From NCBI GenBank assembly GCA_016708765.1, contig JADJFD010000001.1, positions 558,001 through 622,000 on the forward strand: DNA of 64,000 bases, in the 5' to 3' direction. This DNA is from Chitinophagaceae bacterium (GTDB taxonomy: Bacteria; Bacteroidota; Bacteroidia; Chitinophagales; Chitinophagaceae). The position numbers and the translations under genes are program-made. Each line of letters starts with the position of its first letter. Position 1 is the stretch's first letter. The notes under the pieces are model-generated. The model did no database searches, was not told the origin of the DNA, and saw only the letters and a list, made by a program, of their open reading frames with translations. Below are positions 8,244 to 15,978 of this stretch, piece by piece.

Positions 8244-10240
8244 ATGAATCAATTAAAAACACTATTGGTTATTTTTTTATTAAGCTACACACAATTCAAT
8301 GCATATTCCCAATCTGAAAAAAGGAATTTAGTGCCCGGAGATATATTCAAGTTAAAAAGTACAAATGATGCACAAATTTCTCCTGATGGCAAGTGGGTGG
8401 CTTATACACTTACCACAACTGATTCGGCAAAGGATAAAAGAAATACAGATATCTGGATGTCTGCCTGGGATGGTGATGATAAAATACAATTAACAAATAG
8501 TCCTGATGGAGAATCCAATCCGAGATGGAGCCCTGATGGAAAATACTTGTCCTTTACAACTTCCCGCAACGGTGGAACTAACCAAGTATATCTTTTAAAC
8601 AGATTAGGAGGGGAAGCCATTAAACTTACAGATGTAAAAGGCGATTTAAATGATTATAGCTGGAGCCCTGATGGAAAAAAAAACTACTACTAACAATTAA
8701 AGATTATGAAGATACTACAGGTAAAAAAAGTGCTAAGCCATATGTAATTGACAGGTATCGTTTTAAACTGGATGTATCAGGCTATCAATATGATAAAAGA
8801 AAAACTCATCTTTATTTATTTGATGTAGCAACTAAAAAAACCGACACTCTTACAAAAGGAAACTATAATGAAGGCAGCAGTCAATGGAGTCCGGACGGCA
8901 CTTCAATTGTTTTTGTAAGTAACCGAACTGAGGATCCGGATAAAAATAGCAACTCAGATATTTTTACCATTGAAGCAAAAACAGGTTCAGTAGAAAAACA
9001 AATCACCAGTTGGAAAGGCAGCGACAATTCGCCACAATGGAGCCCTGATGGGAAAAGTGTTGCATATCTGAGAAGCACTTCCGATGCTAATTATATTATG
9101 TATGACCAGCCAATTTTGTGTGTAGTGCCAGCAACTGGTGGAGAATCTTTATTATTAAGCAAGTCATTAGACAGACCCGTTTCAAATCCTCGCTGGAACA
9201 AGGATGGAAAAAATATTACAGCAGTTGTTACTGATGATTGCGAAAGATATATTTCGACTTTCGATGTGAAAAATGGAATGATGAAAAAAGTTATAGGTGG
9301 AAACCGTTCCTTTGGGTCTTTAGAATTTCATCCAGATGGCAGTTGGGTCACTTCAATGTCAGACTCGCAGTTACCTTCAGAATTTTATGCGCTAAAAGAT
9401 GGAAATCTTCGCCGACTCACTTCTATACAGGATGATTTTGTAGCAGGTTTATCATTAGCCACAGTTGAAAAATTCAGTTCTACTAGTAAGGACGGCGTCG
9501 TTGTATCTAACTTATTATTTCTTCCTGCGTCAGCAAAAAAAGAAAAGCTACCTGTTATTTTTTATATACATGGCGGACCTGTGGGTCAGGATGATTTTGG
9601 ATTTGATCTGACTAGACAAATGTTGGCTGCAAAAGGTTATGCAGTTATTGCAGTTAATTACAGAGGAAGTAATGGAAGAGGAATTGATTTTTGTAAATCC
9701 ATTTATGCAGATTGGGGAAATAAAGAAGTATTGGATATCCAGGGAGCTGCAGATTATCTTATCAGTAAAGGAATAATTGATGGAAACAGAATGGGGATTG
9801 GCGGATGGAGCTACGGTGGCATCCTTACAGATTATACCATTGCAAAAGACACCCGTTTTAAAGCGGCTATAAGTGGTGCGGGAAGTGCCTTACAACTTTC
9901 TTTATATGGAGTTGACCAATATATTCTGCAACTGGATAATGAAATTGGACAACCATGGAAAGATAAAAATTATGAAAAATATCTAAAGTTGTCTTACCCG
10001 TTTCTGAATGCTGATAAAATCAAAACACCAACACTTTTTATGGCTGGTGAAAAAGACTTTAATGTGCCGGCTATTGGCAGCGAACAGATGTACCAAGCGT
10101 TGAGATCGATTGGCACCCCAACAGAATTGATTATTTACCCAGGCCAGTTTCATGGTATAAGTCTACCCTCATTCCAGAAAGACAGGCTGGAACGATATGG
10201 GCAATGGTTTGACAAGTATCTAAAACTAAAATCCTTTTAA
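8244..10240 (+). CDS. S9-family peptidase (dipeptidyl/acylaminoacyl peptidase), frame interrupted at a nine-A run
   Basis: The N-terminus has a signal peptide (about 24 residues, ending near AYSQ), so the protein is probably periplasmic. A seven-blade beta-propeller follows, with repeated WSPDGK-type blade motifs (near 8415, 8520, 8660, 8885 and 9040). The C-terminal alpha/beta hydrolase carries GGWSYGG (nucleophile Ser), GEKDFNVP (Asp) and GQFHGIS (His). The first frame stops at TAA 8691-8693. The remaining protein is read in the -1 frame from the nine-A run at 8675-8683, without any other break, through to 10240. A -1 slip on A-AAA-AAC or one missing A restores a protein of about 665 residues, a normal S9 size. 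It probably digests peptides in the periplasm. Confidence 0.85.
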
Positions 10241-10315
10241 ATTACCAGTTAACACTTAAGCTTTGTTTTGAATTTATGATTCTCGTCAATTTTACCCCTT
10301 TCAGGATTTCTTTAT

Positions 10316-10323
10316 TACATTTG
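10316..10323 (+). promoter_or_regulatory. Candidate -7 element (TACATTTG) for the RNA-binding protein gene
   Basis: It fits the Bacteroidota TAnnTTTG pattern and lies 14 bases before the ATG at 10338. The expected -33 TTG is not evident. Confidence 0.4.
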
Positions 10324-10337
10324 TAAAAAATAAGAGA

Positions 10338-10688
10338 ATGAAGATATTTGTTGCCGGCTTACCCTATGATATGGATGATGCAGAACTCGAAGAATTTTTC
10401 GAAAAATTTGGAACTGTAACCTCAGTAAAAGTGGCCATGGACAGAGAGACAGGAAAAAGCAAAGGCTTTGGTTTTGTTGAAATGCCAAATGATGCAGAAG
10501 CAAAAGAAGCCATTGAAGGCTTAAACGATATTTCTCTTGGTAAAAAACCACTTGTCGTAAAACAGGCCGAAGAAAAACCCGGCGGCGGCGGCGGCGGTGG
10601 TGGTTACAGAGGAGGTGGTGGTAACCGTGGCGGAGGAGGTGGAGGTTATAATAATGGCTACGGAAATAATAGGGATAGAAACAGATAA
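10338..10688 (+). CDS. RRM-type RNA-binding protein with glycine-rich tail
   Basis: The protein has 116 residues. Residues 1-80 are one RNA recognition motif with RNP2 (IFVAGLPY) and RNP1 (KSKGFGFVEM), both with the aromatic residues that stack on RNA. Residues 82-116 are a Gly/Arg/Asn/Tyr-rich low-complexity tail with long glycine runs. Small RRM proteins of this layout are widespread in Bacteroidota and cyanobacteria. In Bacteroides they have been linked to post-transcriptional control of gene expression; the role here is inferred. The gene is monocistronic, with its own -7 element and a strong terminator. Confidence 0.9.
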   Translation: MKIFVAGLPYDMDDAELEEFFEKFGTVTSVKVAMDRETGKSKGFGFVEMPNDAEAKEAIEGLNDISLGKKPLVVKQAEEKPGGGGGGGGYRGGGGNRGGGGGGYNNGYGNNRDRNR

Positions 10689-10711
10689 TAAAACAAAATT
10701 TTCTAAAATAT

Positions 10712-10744
10712 AAAAGCTACTCATTTTTTGAGTAGCTTTTTTTT
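10712..10744 (+). terminator. Terminator after the RNA-binding protein gene
   Basis: A ten-base perfect stem (AAAGCTACTC/GAGTAGCTTT) encloses a T-rich loop and is followed by a T run of about eight. Confidence 0.85.
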
Positions 10745-10821
10745 GAAATTAAAATCAAACTAACTCATTAATTTTTTTTATATTACAAGAGGCATCTATT
10801 TCTTTTATCAAATATTAAACA

Positions 10822-11079
10822 ATGGCAAGATCTCATCACCGCAAGAAGCATAAATCACATGTACAACAATTTAAAAGAGAACGAAGTCAAAGCTCTGGTG
10901 CTTTTAAACGTAGTAGTAGTTTTCCTGTGTTTACAATTGTAGGCGGCCTGCTTGGTATTATCGTTGGCTATATTGCAACAAATGGTTCACTTCCTGTTGT
11001 ACTGATTGGACTTGTTCTTGGAGCAATCGGAGGTTATATCCTTGGACGGAAAATAGATCTTAGTAGTAAAGAAAAATAA
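10822..11079 (+). CDS. Small basic membrane protein, unknown function
   Basis: The protein has 85 residues. The first 35 are strongly basic and His/Arg/Lys/Ser-rich (RSHHRKKHKSH), likely cytoplasmic. Two membrane segments follow, at about 35-52 and 58-77, each glycine-rich (GGLLGIIVGYIA, VLGAIGGYILG) in the manner of small Gly-zipper proteins. I do not recognise a named family. It stands alone, about 130 bases after the RRM gene's terminator and 100 bases before the GMC oxidoreductase. The length and clean start suggest a real gene. Confidence 0.6.
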   Translation: MARSHHRKKHKSHVQQFKRERSQSSGAFKRSSSFPVFTIVGGLLGIIVGYIATNGSLPVVLIGLVLGAIGGYILGRKIDLSSKEK

Positions 11080-11178
11080 TATCTTCTCGCAATTTGTGAA
11101 GAAAAATGCTTCAATAATTTCGGTCACTCAATCGCAAACTTGTAAATTGATGTTTTATAACCAAAACGTCTAAATCCA

Positions 11179-12927
11179 ATGGGAGATTTTCAGGTTAAGA
11201 AGCAAACTAAAAAATACGATGTAGTTATTGTTGGTTCTGGCGCAGGCGGTGGTATGTCAGCTTATATATTAGCTAATGCTGGTTTAAAAGTGTGTTTACT
11301 GGAAGCCGGATACATGTATGATCCTCAAAAAAACATTACACAATTAAAAAATCCTTGGGAATCTCCGCGACGTGGCGCTAGTACAAAAATTCGCCCCTTT
11401 GGTGATTTTGATGCTTGTTATGGAGGCTGGTCGTTAGAAGGCGAGCCTTACACAAAAGAAAATGGAACTGAATGGGCATGGTGGCGGGCAAGAATGCTTG
11501 GTGGAAGAACAAATCACTGGGGCAGAATTTCTTTACGCTTTGGTCCGAAAGATTTTAAAAGAAGAAGCATTGATGGACTTGGTGATGACTGGCCAATAGG
11601 ATATGAAGACATCAAGCCATATTATGACCGTGTAGATAAAATGATCGGTGTATTTGGCACCAATGAAGGATTAGAAAATGATCCTGATGGTTTCTTTTTA
11701 AAACCACCAAAGCCAAGACTACATGAACTATTTATTAAAAATGCAGCAACACAAGCCGGTGTAAAAGTTATTCCATCCAGATTATCTATTCTTACAGAAA
11801 AAATAGAAAATGATGCAGATAGAGCTCCATGTTTTTTCTGTGGCCAGTGTAATAGAAATTGTAGTATGGCAAAAGCAGACTTCTCCTCTCCCAACGTATT
11901 AATTTATCCTGCATTAAAAACAGGAAACATTGATATGATAACCAATGCAATGGCCAGAGAGGTTCTTACTAATAAAGACGGCTTGGCAACTGGAGTTTCA
12001 TACGTCAGTAAAGATGATATGATGGAATACCAAGTAGAAGGAAAAGTTGTTATTCTTGCTGCCAGTGCCTGCGAAAGTGCAAGACTATTGTTGAATTCAA
12101 AATCAGAAAGGCATCCAAATGGGCTTGCTAATAATAGCAATGTAGTAGGAAAATATCTGCATGATTCAACGGGTGCAGCATTAGGCGGAATTCTTCCACA
12201 GCTTTTCGATAGAAAAAAATATAATGAAGATGGCGTAGGCGGAATGCATATCTATTCACCATGGTGGTTAGATAATAAAAAACTTGACTTTCCTAGAGGT
12301 TATCATGTTGAATATTGGGGAGGAATGAGCCAACCTTCTTATGGATTTAATTGGGGTATTGAAAATCTGAATGGCAAATATTTAGTGAAGGGAGAACAGA
12401 AAGAAGGTGGAGGTTATGGCAAATCATTAAAAGAAGATCATCGTTATTTTTATGGTTGTGGGGTTGGCATGGCTGGTCGTGGCGAAGCTATTGCATTGGA
12501 AAGCAATTATTGTGAGATAGATAAAAATACCGTTGATAAATTCGGCATCCCTGTTTTAAAATTCAATGTAAAGTGGAGCGAACATGAAATTAAGCAGGCA
12601 AAACACATGAAGGAAACTTTTAAAGAAGTGATGCATAATATGGGTGCCGTAATTACATGGGGAGGCGATGATGATGAAAAAAATCAATGGGGATTAGCAA
12701 AACCCGGAGAAATAATTCATGAAGCCGGAACAGTTCGTATGGGAAATGATGCCAAGAAGTCCGCACTCAATAAATGGAGCCAGGCACATGATTGTAAAAA
12801 TCTTTTCTGTGTAGATGGCGGACAATTTGTTTCGCAAGCTGATAAAAATATTACCTGGACAATTCTTGCATTAAGCATGAGAGCTAGTGAATACATTATT
12901 GATGAAATGAAAAAACAGAATTTATAA
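11179..12927 (+). CDS. GMC-family FAD oxidoreductase
   Basis: The protein has 582 residues. The FAD-binding Rossmann motif DVVIVGSGAGGGMSAYILA lies near residues 13-31, and a GMC-type flavin region (ARMLGGRTNHWGR) at about 110. A CxxC...C cluster (CFFCGQCNRNC) near residue 220 is unusual for alcohol oxidases but typical of the bacterial GMC subgroup related to gluconate/2-keto-dehydrogenase large subunits. The C-terminal GMC domain contains HEAGTVRMG and the DGGQFVSQADKNITWTILALSMR end region. It oxidises an alcohol group on an unknown substrate. It is followed 16 bases later by a gluconate dehydrogenase subunit 3 homologue, its usual partner, then by a terpene-synthase-like gene. Confidence 0.88.
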   Translation: MGDFQVKKQTKKYDVVIVGSGAGGGMSAYILANAGLKVCLLEAGYMYDPQKNITQLKNPWESPRRGASTKIRPFGDFDACYGGWSLEGEPYTKENGTEWAWWRARMLGGRTNHWGRISLRFGPKDFKRRSIDGLGDDWPIGYEDIKPYYDRVDKMIGVFGTNEGLENDPDGFFLKPPKPRLHELFIKNAATQAGVKVIPSRLSILTEKIENDADRAPCFFCGQCNRNCSMAKADFSSPNVLIYPALKTGNIDMITNAMAREVLTNKDGLATGVSYVSKDDMMEYQVEGKVVILAASACESARLLLNSKSERHPNGLANNSNVVGKYLHDSTGAALGGILPQLFDRKKYNEDGVGGMHIYSPWWLDNKKLDFPRGYHVEYWGGMSQPSYGFNWGIENLNGKYLVKGEQKEGGGYGKSLKEDHRYFYGCGVGMAGRGEAIALESNYCEIDKNTVDKFGIPVLKFNVKWSEHEIKQAKHMKETFKEVMHNMGAVITWGGDDDEKNQWGLAKPGEIIHEAGTVRMGNDAKKSALNKWSQAHDCKNLFCVDGGQFVSQADKNITWTILALSMRASEYIIDEMKKQNL

Positions 12928-12943
12928 CCCAAAAACGTTTTAC

Positions 12944-13609
12944 ATGGATCGTCGTAATTCTTTAAAATTAATTATAACGGGTGCGGTTGCAGCTCCGGCA
13001 GTTATTGCTGGCTGCAAAACAGATGATAAAAAAACAGAGAACAAGATCAATGATCCGAAGTTTACAATAGACCGTAACCCTGATGAACTGAAGATGGAAA
13101 AAGAGTTATTAGCACAAGAAAATTTTTTTACAGCTCATGAAATGGCAACCATCACCGTATTGGCAGATATAATTATTCCAAAAGATGAAATTAGCGGCAG
13201 TGCAAGTGATGCAAAAGTTCCGGATTTTATTGAATTTATTGTAAAAGATATGCCTACTCACCAAGTACCAATGAAAGGCGGCCTTCGTTGGTTAGATGTA
13301 CACTGCCTAAAACAGTATGAAAAAGCATTTGTTGATTGCGCAGCAGCACAACAAATTGAAGTGATAGATCAAATCGCTTACCCCAAAAAAGCAAAACCTG
13401 AAATGAGTCAAGGAGTAAAGTTTTTTAGTTTGATGAGAGACCTTACTGCTACGGGTTTTTATACTTCTGAAATTGGAGTAAAAGATATTGGCTACGTAGG
13501 TAATACTCCAACACAATGGAATGGTGTGCCTGAAGCAGTATTACAACAATACAAACTTGCTTACACTGAAAAAGAACTTGCAGAATGTGTAAGTTTTACG
13601 AAACAATAA
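12944..13609 (+). CDS. Gluconate 2-dehydrogenase subunit 3 family protein, Tat signal
   Basis: The protein has 221 residues. The N-terminus has a twin-arginine motif (RRNSLKLIITG), a hydrophobic stretch and a lipobox-like VIAGC at Cys23, so it is probably exported folded and lipid-anchored. The rest matches the gluconate 2-dehydrogenase subunit 3 family (FFTAHEMATITVLADIIIPKDEISGSA, then GVKFFSLMRDLTATGFYTSEIGVKDIGYVGN). In this family the small subunit carries the Tat signal and escorts the FAD-containing GMC subunit across the membrane. Its position 16 bases after the GMC gene fits that. The electron acceptor is not encoded nearby. Confidence 0.85.
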   Translation: MDRRNSLKLIITGAVAAPAVIAGCKTDDKKTENKINDPKFTIDRNPDELKMEKELLAQENFFTAHEMATITVLADIIIPKDEISGSASDAKVPDFIEFIVKDMPTHQVPMKGGLRWLDVHCLKQYEKAFVDCAAAQQIEVIDQIAYPKKAKPEMSQGVKFFSLMRDLTATGFYTSEIGVKDIGYVGNTPTQWNGVPEAVLQQYKLAYTEKELAECVSFTKQ

Positions 13610-13631
13610 CCTAACCAAAGCAAGAATAACT

Positions 13632-14620
13632 GTGACCATTATTAACGCTGCCAAAACCATATATTCTTTACTAAACAGTGTTAAAAAACAACATCGTTTT
13701 ATTACGGCAGAACTTGGCGAAATTTTAGCAGACGCAAAACAATCAAATGATGGCAGCCTTGACGCTTCTGATTTTAAAAAAATAACTCATTATTACGGTC
13801 TTGCTGTTCCTGCTATTCTGGGAGACTCCATTTGCGCTTTACGGGGTTTTAAAATGACAAAAAAGGAACGTTTAGCTCTTACTTATCAGGGAGCTATGAC
13901 TGGATTATTTGATGATTTTTTTGACAAGTTTAATATGTCGGATGAACAAGTGAAAGCCTTTATGGAAAAACCAGATGAATTAAAAGGAGAAAATTCCGCT
14001 GAAAAGCTTTTTCTTGTGTTCTATAAAAATGCATTATTAAATGCTCATGATCCGGTTTTAGTTTCAAAATACCTGCGACAAGTATATCAAGCACAGATAG
14101 AAAGTAAAAAACAAGTGGCCCCGGGTTTATCTGAAAATGAAATTCTCGATATTACTTTAAAGAAAGGTGGTGTGTCTGTCTTATTTTACCGTGCATCAAT
14201 GTCTCATTCATTTGTGGAAGGTGAAGAAGAAGCATTAAATGAAATGGGTGGTTTAATGCAATTCGGTAATGATATTTTTGATATTTATAAAGACAGTAAC
14301 AGCAATATTCAAACAATTCCAACAACCGCAAAAAATATAGATTCTGTTCGCCAATTATTTACAAATCAAATGAATAAGAGTTTTGCTTTGACAGAACAAC
14401 TCTCCTACAAAGCAAAGCATAAAAAAAGTATCTCAGTCTTGTTACAATGAGTCTTTGCAGCAGATGTTTTGTATGTCTCGATCAATTGAAAATGAATGAA
14501 AAAGCAACCAATTTAGTATTTATGCCCGAAAAATATACAAGAGAACAGCTTGTTTGCGATATGGACAAAAGAAGGAATAAAATAAAAACTATCAGCTATT
14601 TTTTACGACAGAACATATAA
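13632..14620 (+). CDS. Class I terpene-synthase-like protein, frameshifted near its C-terminus
   Basis: GTG start; all-helical by appearance. Two motifs match the metal-binding sites of class I isoprenoid synthases: an Asp-rich DDFFD at residues 94-98, and NDIFDIYKD at 213-221, which fits the second N/D-D-x-x-S/T/D-x-x-K-E/D motif. Spacing of about 120 residues is usual for the fold. The first frame ends at TGA 14448-14450. The -1 frame carries a coherent tail (SLCSRCFVCLDQLKMNEKAT onward) to TAA 14618-14620. Adding one A to the seven-A run 14421-14427 joins them to about 329 residues. It lies 22 bases after the subunit 3 gene. The substrate is unknown; the GMC pair might oxidise its product. 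Confidence 0.65.
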
Positions 14621-14697
14621 ATGGCACTAAATAGCCATTTGATTAAAGGTGAAAATCACTAACTTTCAGTACCATTTATAAACCGAAAATATTTCTT

Positions 14698-15924
14698 ATG
14701 CCTAAGTTTAGTATCGCATTATTGGCCATTATATTTTACAGTATTGACCTATCAGCACAAAGTAATTTTATAACTCTACACGAAGATTGTGACTTTAAAG
14801 GAAAACAAAGTATTCTTGAACCTGGCAATTACTCCACTTATCAGATGAATATCGGTAATGACAAGCTTTCGAGTATACAAATACCTTCAGGTATGAAAGT
14901 GACGATTTATGAACATAAAAATTATAAAGGAAAATCAAAAACTTTTACACAAAATATTCCATGTCTTGAAGCAGAATGGAATGACTTCGCCTCGTCTGTA
15001 GTGGTTGAAGGTTCCAATTATAATCCCAGATATAACCAAAACACTTACGTTACCTTTTATAATGATTGCTATAATAAAGGTTATTCAAAAAGCTTAAAAG
15101 CTGGCAGCTATAAAGGGGATGCTTTGGGATTATTAAAAAATAAAATTTCTTCATTTGCAATATATGGTAATCTTAAAGTAAGAGTTTATTTAAACAATGA
15201 AGATGCTACTGGCTATAATCATACATTTAACGAAACTACTAGTTGTCTTTCCAATATGTATAATGACAAGATAAGTTCACTTGTAATTGAATACGATTAT
15301 AATCAAGGTAATAATTACAACAATGGTAATAATAATGGAAACTATAATAATTATGGAAACAGCTACGTAAATATTTATTCTAGCTGCGGCTATAAAGGCA
15401 ATAGTCTGCGGCTTGCTCCAGGACAGTATCAAGGTGACAAGCTAGGCATATTAAAATCTGCCATTTCATCTATTGAAATCCCTTCAAACCTCCAAGTAAA
15501 AGCGTATGTAAGTAGCGATTATTTGTCTGGTAATTATTATACTATTTCTGAAAATATTAATTGCATGACAAGTACTTTGAAAAATAATATCCGTTCATTA
15601 GTAATTGAAGAAAAAAATCAGAGTTCAAATTACAACAACAACCAGAACACTTTAATAGATTCAAAAGTTACAATTTATGTAGATGGAAACTATAAAGGAC
15701 AAGCTGTTTCATTACTCCCTGGTACTTACAGCTCAATGCAACAAATCGGCTTCCCAAATAAAGCTTTAAGTTCATTAACAGTTCCTGAAGGTTTCAGGGT
15801 TGTTTTATATGAAAATGAAAATTTTGTCGGCAAAAAATATACAATTACTCAATCTAAAACAGGTTTTAGTTTTTCTGGATGGAATGATAAAACATCATCT
15901 ATTGCAGTCTATCGTGACCGATAA
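14698..15924 (+). CDS. Secreted protein with four beta/gamma-crystallin domains
   Basis: The protein has 408 residues and a signal peptide (to about residue 20, DLSAQ). Four Greek-key crystallin domains follow, at about 22-102, 118-197, 220-301 and 325-407. Each has the Y/F-x-x-x-x-Y/F-x-G motif (VTIYEHKNYKGK, VRVYLNNEDATGY, VNIYSSCGYKGN, VTIYVDGNYKGQ) and an N/D-D-K-x-S-S strand that often binds calcium (NDKLSSI, NDKISSL, NDKTSSI). The linkers between domains are Asn/Tyr/Gly-rich. Cysteines recur at equivalent places in domains 1-3. Probably a calcium-stabilised surface or extracellular protein; the biological role is unknown. Confidence 0.85.
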   Translation: MPKFSIALLAIIFYSIDLSAQSNFITLHEDCDFKGKQSILEPGNYSTYQMNIGNDKLSSIQIPSGMKVTIYEHKNYKGKSKTFTQNIPCLEAEWNDFASSVVVEGSNYNPRYNQNTYVTFYNDCYNKGYSKSLKAGSYKGDALGLLKNKISSFAIYGNLKVRVYLNNEDATGYNHTFNETTSCLSNMYNDKISSLVIEYDYNQGNNYNNGNNNGNYNNYGNSYVNIYSSCGYKGNSLRLAPGQYQGDKLGILKSAISSIEIPSNLQVKAYVSSDYLSGNYYTISENINCMTSTLKNNIRSLVIEEKNQSSNYNNNQNTLIDSKVTIYVDGNYKGQAVSLLPGTYSSMQQIGFPNKALSSLTVPEGFRVVLYENENFVGKKYTITQSKTGFSFSGWNDKTSSIAVYRDR

Positions 15925-15933
15925 CGAATAAAT

Positions 15934-15966
15934 AACAAAGGCTGCAAATGATGCAGCCTTTGTTTT
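15934..15966. terminator. Bidirectional terminator between the crystallin and EF-G2 genes
   Basis: A perfect 13-base inverted repeat (AACAAAGGCTGCA and complement) encloses a five-base loop. It is placed between two converging genes and can end transcription from either side. Confidence 0.85.
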
Positions 15967-15978
15967 ACGGTTTGTATT

